Translations under genes and position numbers: made by a program
DNA from: Cydia pomonella
Taxonomy: Eukaryota > Arthropoda > Insecta > Lepidoptera > Tortricidae
NCBI RefSeq assembly: GCF_033807575.1
Contig: NC_084730.1
Location: forward strand, 9,903,986 to 9,967,985
Length of the DNA stretch: 64,000 bases
Reading direction: 5' to 3'
The notes under the pieces: model-generated
Told to the model about the DNA's origin: nothing
Seen by the model: the letters and a program-made list of their open reading frames with translations, nothing else
The model's database searches: none
Shown: piece by piece, positions 34,901-44,300 of the stretch
Position numbering within the stretch: position 1 is the first letter of the stretch
How the letters are laid out: each line of letters begins with the position of its first letter

Positions 34901-37897
34901 CCTATAAAAAAAGATATTATATGACATGTAATAATTAACCTATAGTATAAGTTTCTCGTTCTTGTAATTATTTTGTTAGTTAATTATGTAGGTACTGTTA
35001 TTAGCTTTAAGTAATATTGTATGCCCCTACGGGGTGTCATGTTCTGACTTGTTCATATATATAACATCTTAATTGAAATGTACATGACTTCACAATTAAT
35101 AAATGAAAAATGAAATGAAATGAAAAGTGTATTCATCCTCACACCCTAGAACCTAAATGTCACGAACTATGCGGTTTAAGTGGAATTTTCTCCAATGGAC
35201 GCTCCGGCTGTAGAATGACCTCCCTGCCGAGGTTTTCCCGAGGGCTTCAGTATGGAGTTCTTCTAAAAAGGAGCGTACAGGGTTATAAAGTATAGGCGAC
35301 GCGCATGTAGCACCTTTGGAATTGCAGGTGTCTATAGGCTATGGTGGCCGCTTAACATCAGGCTTACCATTATGCTTGTTTGCCACTGACATAGTATATT
35401 TAAAAAAAAGTAGTGTTACCTGTTCAGTATGAAGACAATCTGCCAACATATGTGCAACCAGGAGCGCAACAAGATGGCGGTGATTAGCCTGTAAATGTCT
35501 ACACTCACTCTAGTACGAGTAGTATGGAACTTGGCCCTTTTTAAAAAGCATTTCTCAAAATTTTCATTCAGGTTATATACTCTACTTCCGTGCTCGACAA
35601 TGCCACATTTAAATAAGTAGTGTTACCTGTTCAGTGTGAAGACATTCTGCCAACATATGTGCGACCAGGAGAGCAGCAAGATGGTGGTGGTTAGCAGGAG
35701 AGTGTCCGGCGCCCACTAATGTCTTCACGCGGGCGCGCAGCGTGGAGCGCGGGACGCCTGTTGCGGAGCTCTCGGTGTACCATCTGGAATGTCATATTTA
35801 TTACAATTATTGCTATTTTGAACTTTTTAGTACTAGATTTACTAATCTAACCTCAATGTTGTCTTAATTGATATCAAAATTATTTTCGCTATCTTGTTTT
35901 TTGTCCCCACAACATGTGATGGGGCATAGCTTTTTGTATGAGATGAAATTTATTATTTAAATTAAATGATTTATTATTAATGTAAATTATAATCTACAGC
36001 TAGAAAGACGTGCCATAGCAATCAACTTATTTTATGTATTTGATATAAGACGCTAATACAAGCATAACAGTGGTCAGAAACAAGGCTTCTCCAACATCTA
36101 GTGGCATAATTATTACTTTCAAAATAGGATACAAAGAAGCACATACCTCAATATCTCATAGAACATATCCCTTTGCTTCTTAAAATTCTGAAAGCTGAGC
36201 AAAGACGGAAAGTTCTCCGCATTATCTGTCTCTAAATTAAAGCACACAATCCCATTAGATGTTCTCTTGTCGATGGCTCGTGGTTTCTCCTGACTCTCTG
36301 CTTCACACTTCAATCCGTAACAGTTGAGGAGAAACTTAGCCAAGTCTGCAGAATAACTGCGAACTTTCTTGTTCTCACCAAGTATTTTCAATGAATTCTT
36401 GTCAAGAATAACTTCAAGTATTGACCGTAAATTCCAAAGGGATTTTATTGCAAAATATGTGCAATTATGTATAGATTTTAGCAAATAATTAGTTACGTTT
36501 TTCTCTGTCAATTTTGTTTCAATCTCCAAATAATCTTCCTCAATTTGTTTTGACAGTAAAATTGATATCAGGAAATAGATTTCCGAATTCATACTTAAAA
36601 CTAAGTTATTTTGTAATAGAACATCATATAATTCGATCAATAAGTCGATTTTCTCCTTAAAAACAACCTTGGATGATTCAGCATTGATGTAATTCGGTGT
36701 TTGTTCGATACAGTCTTTTTGGATTATTTTAATTTGTGGTGTTACAGGGATTGATGTAGTTGATGTGTTTAAATTAAATTTCTCCATCAATTTTTGTCGC
36801 TCCAGCTTTAAGATATTGCGTTCTGCTTCAAATGAATTTGCTAATTCTTTAGGTTGTAGCTTCTGGTTTTTAAATACATTATTTTCTTCCAATGCTAGTG
36901 GTGATGGCTGCTGAAAGCACTCAGAATTAAAACTATTTAATGAGAAACTTTTCTGAGACATAGATCCATCTAGATTTGTAGGTTTTATCCTCCGTTTCTC
37001 AGATCGTAGTGAGCTAGCTTTTCTAGATATCTCTGGAAACACTTCAGTGTTACTAATATCTAAGTCTACCTTACTCTCATTCTCTTCAGATGCATTTCTG
37101 CTTTTACGTTTCTTAGTTTTTTGAGCAGACGTAATAAAATCTCCTAGGCTTACAGACTTATCCTTCCTATGGGCTAAGCGAGGAGTATCACAACGGTCAT
37201 AAGTAAACCGCTGTGGGGTCACCGGGCTTGCAGTGGTCACAGGGGATTCGGACAGCCTTAAACCATTCTTCATAGGTGTACTTGACACTACCATTCGTTC
37301 AATGCCTGAACTCAACCTGGATTCATCTGAAGATACTGATGCTTCCTTACGATCTTCATTAAACAGTTTAGTCTTGACTTTTCGGCCTCGTTTACGATCT
37401 TTACTTGGAGATTCATGACTACGACGATCTGGTTTTACACTCAGTGAATCTGTCCTATCATCACTTGTTGGATCGCTTATCGACCTTCGATGCTTTCGTC
37501 TTGAGCTAAACACCTTATCTGGCGTGCGCTGACGTATTTGCAAGGCACTGTTATTTGTTTGCAATATGCTGAAAGCAAAAATATGGTTAAAAACTGATCA
37601 TTCGAATGCTAAAGTTTCAATCAATGTTTACAATCAATGTTTACCTGTCAGTTTGAATCCGTATATAGGAAAGAAAACAAGCCACGAATTCGCTCCTACT
37701 GTTGCACAGTAACACACAGTCTTCAGGCACATCCTGAAACAAAACGAAAACTTGTAAAAACAGTGAATTCCACAGAAAAATAAAGGTTTTAAAACACGGT
37801 AGGTTAGTACCTTCAGTGATTCATTGTTTAGCCACCGAATCACCAGCTGTGAATCCAATTTTCCAGTAAGTATGCTATCTATGATTACGTCGGGCAT
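22969..37897 (-). CDS. CDAN1: Codanin-1 orthologue, 16 exons
   Basis: In animals codanin-1 binds and sequesters the histone chaperone ASF1, and human mutations cause dyserythropoietic anaemia. Exons: 37811-37897 (start), 37645-37733, 36147-37568, 35627-35783, 33546-33637, 33333-33433, 32856-33046, 32519-32729, 29480-29745, 28821-29000, 27957-28164, 27518-27672, 26319-26469, 25689-25857, 24458-25004, 22969-23103. They sum to 4161 nt (1386 residues) with every phase matching. Conserved blocks recognised against human codanin from memory include RRIKPT near residue 251 (ASF1-binding-like region), FKKQRDMFYEILR near 518, LGLLAKFLGFLASLPY in exon 7, TVPWL in exon 8, GWLFDLPHIPQDIY at the exon 8/9 join, and ILCPRNIVLL in exon 15. 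The human protein is about 1227 residues. Odd points are the 26-copy donor-bearing array after exon 8, the copied exon 4 end, and an antisense LINE next to exon 5. Confidence 0.9.
23363..23618 (+). mobile_element. tRNA-derived SINE, near full length
   Basis: It begins TTGGCCTAGTGGGTTGTGCC (A-box-like), then CCCGAATTCAAATCCTGGTA (B-box-like). It ends in the tail TAAGTACCCACAACACAAGC and GAGCTTACTGTGGGACGTAG followed by GTCAATTTGTG. It lies in codanin intron 15, antisense to the gene. Partial copies occur at 6129, 23950, 52300/53403 and 60930. Confidence 0.75.
23690..23805 (-). repeat. LINE/SINE 3'-end repeat (GATCGCTTTTTAGCGAT family)
   Basis: ACTTTATTGTGCACTACAAA leads to GGACTTATCGCTAAAAAGCG then ATCTCTTCCAGA. 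This is the reverse complement of the copy at 18476-18610. It lies in codanin intron 15. Confidence 0.65.
23950..24012 (-). mobile_element. SINE tail fragment
   Basis: AAGTCCCACAGTAAAAGCTC then AATAAGGCTTGTATTGTGTA is the reverse complement of the SINE tail seen at 23545-23600. Confidence 0.6.
24458..25004 (-). CDS. CDAN1: Codanin-1 exon 15 with SP-repeat insertion
   Basis: The exon starts with an acidic stretch. It is followed by a run of short SP repeats (units such as SPNLKSPTSPNLKSP) over roughly 50 residues. It then enters the conserved C-terminal helical part (ILCPRNIVLLNTSK, VFLLKFDYLSEDSL, CLAVYRQDWPQ). The repeated TCCGAACTTGAAAAGTCC-like DNA shows slippage-type expansion inside coding sequence. 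The SP sites could be proline-directed kinase targets (inference). Confidence 0.85.
25080..25250 (+). mobile_element. Non-LTR retrotransposon C-terminal fragment
   Basis: The plus-strand translation has RGRGRPLTNW, then after a stop a GCCGACCCCAAGTAA block, as in RTE-like ORF ends (compare 7345-7543). It lies in codanin intron 14 on the opposite strand. Confidence 0.45.
25641..25688 (-). repeat. G-run/C-run hairpin at the codanin exon 14 donor
   Basis: On the minus strand the donor is GTAG followed directly by a run of about 13-14 G. A short CATGTGGCCCCTGGAG link and then a run of about 17 C follow. The two runs can pair into a long G:C stem starting at intron position 4, or the G-run can form a quadruplex. 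Run lengths in such sequence are error-prone. Confidence 0.75.
26980..27080. repeat. Dispersed 'CACCGTAGCCTATGGACG' repeat, fragment
   Basis: It reads ACGGCCCTCCTGATGGTAAT, CAGTCACCGTAGCCTATGGA, CGCCTGCAACTCCAGAGGTG and CATGCGCGTTGCCGACCC. It is the same family as at 12692, 61125 and 62612. Confidence 0.6.
27190..27390 (+). mobile_element. Non-LTR retrotransposon 3' end
   Basis: It contains TTATTCGACGTTTAGAGACT and TACATCTCTAAG, then AAAAGTGCCCTTGTGGCCTA and TTTGCTGAATAAATGTTGAA. The same 3' end occurs at 49990-50312 (plus) and 63455-63765 (minus). It ends in AATAAA with a simple-sequence tail. Confidence 0.6.
27733..27956 (-). repeat. Degenerate AGTGGGCA repeats downstream of the codanin exon 11 donor
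   Basis: On the minus strand the donor reads GTCAGTGGGCAG. Variants of AAAGTGGGCA recur about eight times over the next 220 bp of intron 11. The first unit overlaps the donor itself. Confidence 0.65.
28555..28820 (-). repeat. Degenerate AGTGGGCA repeats downstream of the codanin exon 10 donor
   Basis: The donor reads GTAAGAGTGGGCAGGAGTGG. Similar AGTGGGCAA units recur through about 28560, as at exon 11. Two successive introns therefore begin with the same short-repeat type. Confidence 0.6.
29783..32600 (-). repeat. 108-bp tandem array, 26 copies of the codanin exon 8 end plus splice donor
   Basis: The phrase CCTGTAGTACAACAGTCCCC occurs 26 times from 29786 to 32487. The spacing is 108 bp, except for one 109-bp unit with an extra C near 30611. 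Each unit copies the last ~80 nt of exon 8 (YYRRLPAGVAAVRR to LLLDAARG) plus GTGAGTGGCCCAGGGGACTG of the intron, so it carries 26 GTGAGT donors. The unit is 36 codons with no stop in the codanin frame. Units are almost identical, the common difference being GCGGGAGGG versus GCGGGCGGG. GC content is very high against AT-rich flanks. Confidence 0.95.
33638..35130 (+). mobile_element. 5'-truncated, frameshifted non-LTR retrotransposon (CR1/jockey-like)
   Basis: The translated pieces in order give a reverse transcriptase core (LLLDMTKAYEKVSHEILLSK, PQGSVCGCLLFLAYINDLP, FADDISLLF) at 33740-34250. A thumb region follows (GVTIDSPLNWKEHIE, LRYAVVLWGDS) in a second frame at 34231-34560, and a C-terminal region (LFVRENPDLFE, NKLIKFLIDKCYYSVKDFL) in a third at 34610-34900. 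There is no endonuclease. The 3' end has AATAAATG and a short (ATGAA)n tail. It is inserted antisense in codanin intron 4, beginning within tens of bases of the exon 5 acceptor. Confidence 0.85.
35290..35410. repeat. Dispersed 'cgcgcatgtagcacc' repeat, copy
   Basis: It contains GCGACGCGCATGTAGCACCT, GGAATTGCAGGTGTCTATAG, TTAACATCAGGCTTACCATT and TTGCCACTGACATAGTATA. It is a diverged member of the family at 61125 and 62612. Confidence 0.55.
35415..35495 (-). repeat. Decayed copy of codanin exon 4 end with donor
   Basis: The sequence TGTTACCTGTTCAGTATGAA, GACAATCTGCCAACATATGT and ACCAGGAGCGCAACAAGATG parallels the true exon 4 end at 35621-35700 with scattered substitutions. The copy keeps the donor (CAG followed by GTAACA). 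It lies in intron 4, about 200 bp past the real donor. Confidence 0.8.
36147..37568 (-). CDS. CDAN1: Codanin-1 exon 3: basic, disordered N-terminal region
   Basis: This is the largest exon (1422 nt). Its first half is rich in Ser, Arg, Lys and SP/TP dipeptides, which suggests disorder and phosphorylation. ISNTEVFPEIS (about residues 230-240) resembles the LSNLEEFPPV block of the human protein. It is followed by RRIKPT, comparable with human RRINPT, the ASF1-binding-like motif. The second half is helical and ends in FKKQRDMFYEILR. The donor is AG followed by GTATGT. The comparison is from memory of the human protein. Confidence 0.85.
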
Positions 37898-38359
37898 TTT
37901 TACTTATTCTTAAAGTATTTTTCGGCGATCGATTTGATGATTACCCGAGAAAAAGCTGCGCGGTAAAATAGTTCGCCATCATTACATCTTGTTGCCATGT
38001 AAATAAATAATGAAATAATTAATAGTAATGATGCGATGACGTTTACATCGAGTGACGAGTTGTAAGTAATCGAAATCGATTATACAACGATTAAAAAAAT
38101 GTAAATAAACTATACAAAAGCCAAAGACCTCTCTTGAATTTGAACACAAGTATAACTTAGGTCATAGTATTTTTGTTAATATAGCAAACACGCGTGTGAG
38201 AAGGGACCAATCTGAGTCCCAATCGAATGGCAGCAATCGGTCTTTTATTTTAAATTACTTTTACAACTGTCTATGGTTTTTCATAATCTGTGCCCTGATG
38301 TCCTGTCACATCGTTGACGTCTGTCAGTAGGGCCGAGCAAGTATCGTCCGACAGCCAAA
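37898..38359. promoter_or_regulatory. Shared divergent promoter region of CDAN1 and NDUFS2
   Basis: The start codons of the two genes are 462 bp apart and point away from each other. No TATA box stands out at a suitable place. ATCGATT-type sites occur (near 37927 and 38073), reminiscent of insect housekeeping (DREF-like) elements without a perfect match. The arrangement implies a bidirectional housekeeping promoter. Confidence 0.6.
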
Positions 38360-41300
38360 ATGGCTCAAATAATGAATGTTTTGTTGCGAAAATCAGCAAA
38401 TTTAGGGCCAGCTAAGGCTCTACTGAATGCCGCGCCGGCCCTTCTTAATGCAAAGTAAGTGTTTAAGTTATTACTATGTCCACAAGTGCTTGAACTTTCA
38501 ATATTTTGGCTGCAGAAAATTATGTAACTTTGGGGTTAAGATTCTTGTATTTCCTACGCATATTTTTCTATCGATAAGCAAATGTAATTATGTTAATACT
38601 TGCACACTATTGAGTAGATCATGCAGATTTTGATGTACCCCGTAATTATCAACAGAATCGATTCATACAGCTTTCATAAGGAAATTGTGGTTTTATTTGA
38701 TATTTTCTTACTCCTAACTAAAGCTCCATTAAGACTGTTCAAGAACTTGCAAGCAATATTCGATACATTGCTAACTGCAGCATACAATGAATTCTACTGA
38801 TCGATCAAATATTGTAATGTACCAAAAATTGCATGCAAGTTCTTGAATGGTCCACCACGGAACTGTACCAATAGATAGGGATGATAAAACACTAAAGGAT
38901 TTAAAGGAAATATCCATAGCTCACTTTGGTTAATAAGGTGCTGGACTACAAAATATCCACAGCTCACTTTGGTTGATAAGGTGCCCTCTAGCTTTGTTTT
39001 AGAACTATATTAAAGTAAAGTTTTTAATGTCACTCGGTATATGATTAATTTTCTTTTCATAGTGGAATTGATTAAAAAGTTGAGAAACTGAACTCCTTAA
39101 CTATGCATATTTAAAGAAAAGTTCATAATATAACAATATAATCAAAATAAATGTGGCAATAAATGGCAAAAATGTGGCACATGTGTCTAAAGTATGGCCA
39201 TTTCTGTAAAAATGCTTGTTTATTATTAGTAAACACAATCTGCATACATCTGGGAAGACATTCAATGGTGTATGTTTAGTCCCCAACCTGCATGGGGACT
39301 AGCCCAAGCTCTCCTAAACTGTGTAAAATTGTCCTATAATTTATTTTTTTCAGCCAAAACCGAGCAGCTCACAGATGGTTCCCAGACACGGAGTATGTGA
39401 AGCAGTTCGAGGGTGCTGTCATGTACCCAGATGAGGTCACCTCATTACTGAAGCACCCGCCCTACTCAGGTAAAGTTTGAACGTAACATATGAAGGACCA
39501 AGAGTTTAACATATTTTTCACCACACCAACTGGTAAAGGCTCTTATGATTGTTCAAAAATGAATGAGAAAGTTGCATTTTATCCACATGTGTGGCAAAGT
39601 AATCAGATGCTTTTGAATTGTTTCCTTATGTTAGCTGGTAGAATTGACTTTTAAATGATGATTTAGAATGATATTTTTTTATTATGTTCATTTGGATTTG
39701 ATTTGGTTTGATTTTTTAGTATTTTATAGTTATTATTTTCCTTTCATTGGTGTGGTGAAAAATGTTGTGTTTCACTCAGAGGCAAAGTTTGTTGAAACCC
39801 TTGCAACACTCAAGATTCAACTTCTCGAATTAAATTTTGGAATCTTTCGCTTGCTCGGGTATCAATATTAGTAGTAGACTATTAAAGAGTCCAAGAACAA
39901 TTATGGAACAATTTTTTGTTCAAATCAATGTGATTCAGAGAACATTATTTCAAGTATTCAAGTGTTATTCTTGCGTTTGAAGAAGTAGGCTAATATAAGT
40001 GTTTTCCGAAATACTGTCGCGGCATTCGATTAGATATATTTATTTCTTAAAGAAAAAGACAGTATTTTACCCAAAAAGATAAAACATAAGCTTTCACTAA
40101 GGCATTCCTGTGCTGCCAGCTGATACCCGAAGGTCGTCTGGAAGAGATCGCTTTTTAATTAGAATTAATACATGTTATGATTTGCGTATATGTAAATACT
40201 GAAAACAGCATACATTTCGCATACGATAAATAAATAAATATTTCTTTTAGCCTTTGCATTTTTCCCTAACCAGAGTCATCAGAACAGTTAAGCGTGGAGG
40301 CCTGAATTCACTACCTCTTTTTTGCGCTTTAAAAGTTTTAACTTGTATTGCATATTTTGTGTATTCTTTTTGTAAGTTATTTCACAATAAATAATATTTG
40401 TGGCGTTTTCAACCAAACTGATACTTATTGTCGGTTGTCAATAAGACGCTATTTCCATAAAGCTTCATAATTAAATCAACCTAATCGTCATTCGACAATA
40501 GGCGGGTCCACACAGAGCGAGCGAGCGAGCACGTACGTGCGAGGCAATTTCCTCACGCACAAACCGGCAAGTGTAGACGTGCCTCGGCCGAGGCGGCCCG
40601 TGCGTTTTTCTCGCCCGAGGTAGACGTGTCTACACTGGCCGGTTTGTGCGTGAGGAAATTGCCTCGCGCGTATGCTCGCTCTGTGTGGACCAGGCTAATG
40701 CGGTACATTTTAGTTGAAACCGTCGCATGTGACCGTGCCCGCAGGCATCGTGGCGCCGGCGGAGAAGCAGGTGCGCAACATGGTGCTGAACTTCGGGCCG
40801 CAGCACCCCGCCGCGCACGGCGTGCTGCGCCTCGTGCTCGAGCTCGACGGCGAGGTGAGCCCTACTCTAGTGTTCTGTATTTTATCTACTCGTCGACTGT
40901 AATTGTAATAATTCAATTAGGATTTCGTTTACCAAACTATAGTTGTGTACTTTTCATGTATCCCACTCTACTTTAACCTTTTGACCGCCGTAGTCTGATA
41001 TATCAGACAATCAATACCCAGCTCGTGTCGCCGCAGTCTGATAAATAAGACAATTTTTTTCATGTTTTTCTCAAGACATTCTTTACTTTAATAAAGTTTA
41101 CTTTGGTTCTTTGCATAAGTAAGTCGCAGTAATTGTTAATTAAGTAACAGTGAGACTGATCTGTTGATTTTATTATATTTTCTAGTTGAAAATAAACTTT
41201 AATTATACCATTAGATTATGTATGATTTTACCCCAAGTCTCGTAGCCAAAGTCTTATTTAAAAGACACCAGTGATGTGACGATGATTGGTATTGAAATAT

Positions 41301-44300
41301 CTACGTCGACTTTCTCATTCGATGTTTAGATTTACGACGTAAGATTTATGCATGCGACTGACCTTACTTAGCTAACCTATTTTATCACTTCGATATGTTC
41401 TTATAAAATTATGACGTAAGTTGTCTATTATTCTACAATGTCGTCCGCTGAAGAATTAATTAGAATTTTAGAAGGAGCGGACGAAAATGAAGATTTCGAG
41501 TCGGATGACGACATACAATTTATAAAACGCGACCCTGGTTGATTGTTACCAATAATCCTGACCTACCGGTCTGATGCGGTTTGGCGTCACCTACTATATT
41601 GTCTATACATATAATATTTTATAGATCCATGAATGATAGATTTGGTAGACACTTTTTCCATGACTGAATCTGTCATAAAAATAATCTGCCGTAACCAGAA
41701 TCTGTCCTTAACTGAATCAAGTTACCCAATGACTTAAGTAGCCACACCAAGTGTTGATATATTCGCTTCATACGCAATTGCCATGCAGAGACTCCTTCTG
41801 CAGTTCTAGGTGCACGTTCAGCGTCCAGAAACTTGACTCTAGCAGCACGACATGCCATGATGGCCTCGCAGTAAATGATTGAGTACCTAATCCTTGTCAT
41901 TGTGATCCCGATCCAAGCAGTTCCACTTTACCATTTACTCTTTGGACATTTTGATTCCATGGATGTTTTGACCCTTGGACATTTTGACACTTGGACATAT
42001 TGAGTCCTTGGACGTTTTCAAAGTTGAACTTAGAAATAAATGTATTTGAATTGTACTAGTGCCTACCTTCCAGGGTTTCGTGAAGTCGGTTTTTTTCATC
42101 GATGATAGATATTTGAATCGATAAATTAGCCGAGACTCTGTTATCGTGGTTCATTGGTAATCCCTACTAAGTTATTATATTCCGCAATAATAATCAATAC
42201 AGACTACGCCGTCGTCTTAAAAATGAGACTGCATGTGACGTCAAAGATATAACTTAGAAAATTTTAGTGGTGTAGATTACTCGATATTTCAAAGTTATGT
42301 TAGGTCAACAAAATATATAAGAAGGTACTGTTTAGTAGTTTTAAAACTTTGAATACTATAATAATATTGAGTTTACAATATTTATCAAAAGAATTGTGTT
42401 ACTGTGTAAAATTTTATGATTTATTATGCCAAACAACGTTGAAATTTTCAGATTCGATACGTTTCTAATGTGATCAATCCTCTCCCTACTAGTGTCAACT
42501 TATCAACGAAAATACAATGAAGCCTTCGCCAATGTCTGAAATAGTAGACCGCTCATGACGTCACAGATACGAAATAAAAAATAATAGTGATGTAGCAAAG
42601 TCCATCAATAAATTTGCATAGCTGGTAAAATTCACAGATTCAATCCATTAATAAAGGGACGAAACCATAAAAAAGACATTGGTAAACGTGATTTAATTAT
42701 TATAATATTTTTTTTTAATGATAAGGTGGTAAAAAATGAAGTTAATCACTGTAAACTATAAACAATAAAATATTTTATCGTAAGTTATGTGGCAAGCACT
42801 ACACAGTTTGTTATTACTTAGTATAGGCGGCGACACGGGCACGTCCGATGACATCCTAAGCGGCGTTCAAAAGGTTAAGATTTATTTCAATACGCTGTAT
42901 ACAACTATAAAAAAAATTACCAATCACGTGCCGCCGCACTCCCACAGAAAATAAATGGGCGCGGGGCGGGAGTCGCACGTTTATGTCTACAATTTTGTCT
43001 ACTGAGATACTTACCAATTTTTATTAATTATTTAGGTTTTATAGTAAAAAAAGTACTATCTTCGATGGTTCGTAGGAAAAGTATTGTATAGTAAATTAAA
43101 AGTCCTTTATTCGCATAAAATATGGTACAATGGTGGTGGTAAGTAATAAAACTTTTTAACAAAAAATAAAACCGACTTCAATCATTACCAATAGCGCCAT
43201 ACATGTACCTATAACATTTGAAGAGTTCCATCGATTTCCCGTGCCAACGGGAACATCTCGGAGTTATACCCGTTCGATTAAAAAAAAACTTTTGAAAATC
43301 GGTTCACGGTTCTCGGAGATATCGAATAAGATACATACAAAAAAACCTCCTTTTTTGAAGTCTGTTAAAAATTCCAGTACAAAATCATATTTTGCTATTC
43401 AATAGCATGCAAAGTAATCTTAAATTATACAATAGTGATATAATCAAGGTTTTCGATCTCGTACCGTTCTCTCGATAAAATTGCTTCTAAAATGCACAAT
43501 TTAATTGTTCAAGGAACTCACCAATTACATTTTCTTTAAAACTAACAACAAATTAAAATTCAAAAACATGATATCCGCGTTACATGATACACGCACATCC
43601 ATCCATCGCTTACGCTTACACTCAGTGAGAGAAGACCAACCTATGGGACCTTAAATGTAAACCTGCCTTTTTTTCAGACCGTCCGTGCCGCAGACCCCCA
43701 CATAGGGCTCCTGCACCGCGGCACGGAGAAGCTCATCGAGTACAAGACCTACACCCAGGCGCTGCCCTACTTCGATCGTCTGGACTATGTGTCCATGATG
43801 TGCAACGAGCAATGCTACTCTTTGGCCGTTGAAAAACTTCTAAACATCGATATACCCATTCGCGCCAAGTATATTCGCAGTGAGTACCTTTTTCGGTCAA
43901 ATAATGCAAATATATACCCATCCGCACCAAGAATATTCGCAGTGAGTACCTTTTTCGGTCAAATAATGCAAATATATACCCATCAGCACCAAGTATATTC
44001 GCAGTGAGTACCTTTTTCGGTCAATAATGCAAAGATATACCCATGCGTGCCGAATATATTCGCAGTGAGTAACTTTTTCGGTCAAATAATGCAAATATAT
44101 ACCCATCCGCACCAAGAATATTCGCAGTGAGTACCTTTTTCGGTCAAATAATGCAAATATATACCCATCAGCACCAAGTATATTCGCAGTGAGTACCTTT
44201 TTCGGTCAAATAATGCAAATATATACCCATCAGCACCAAGTATATTCGCAGTGAGTACCTTTTTCGGTCAATAATGCAAAGATATACCCATGCGTGCCAA

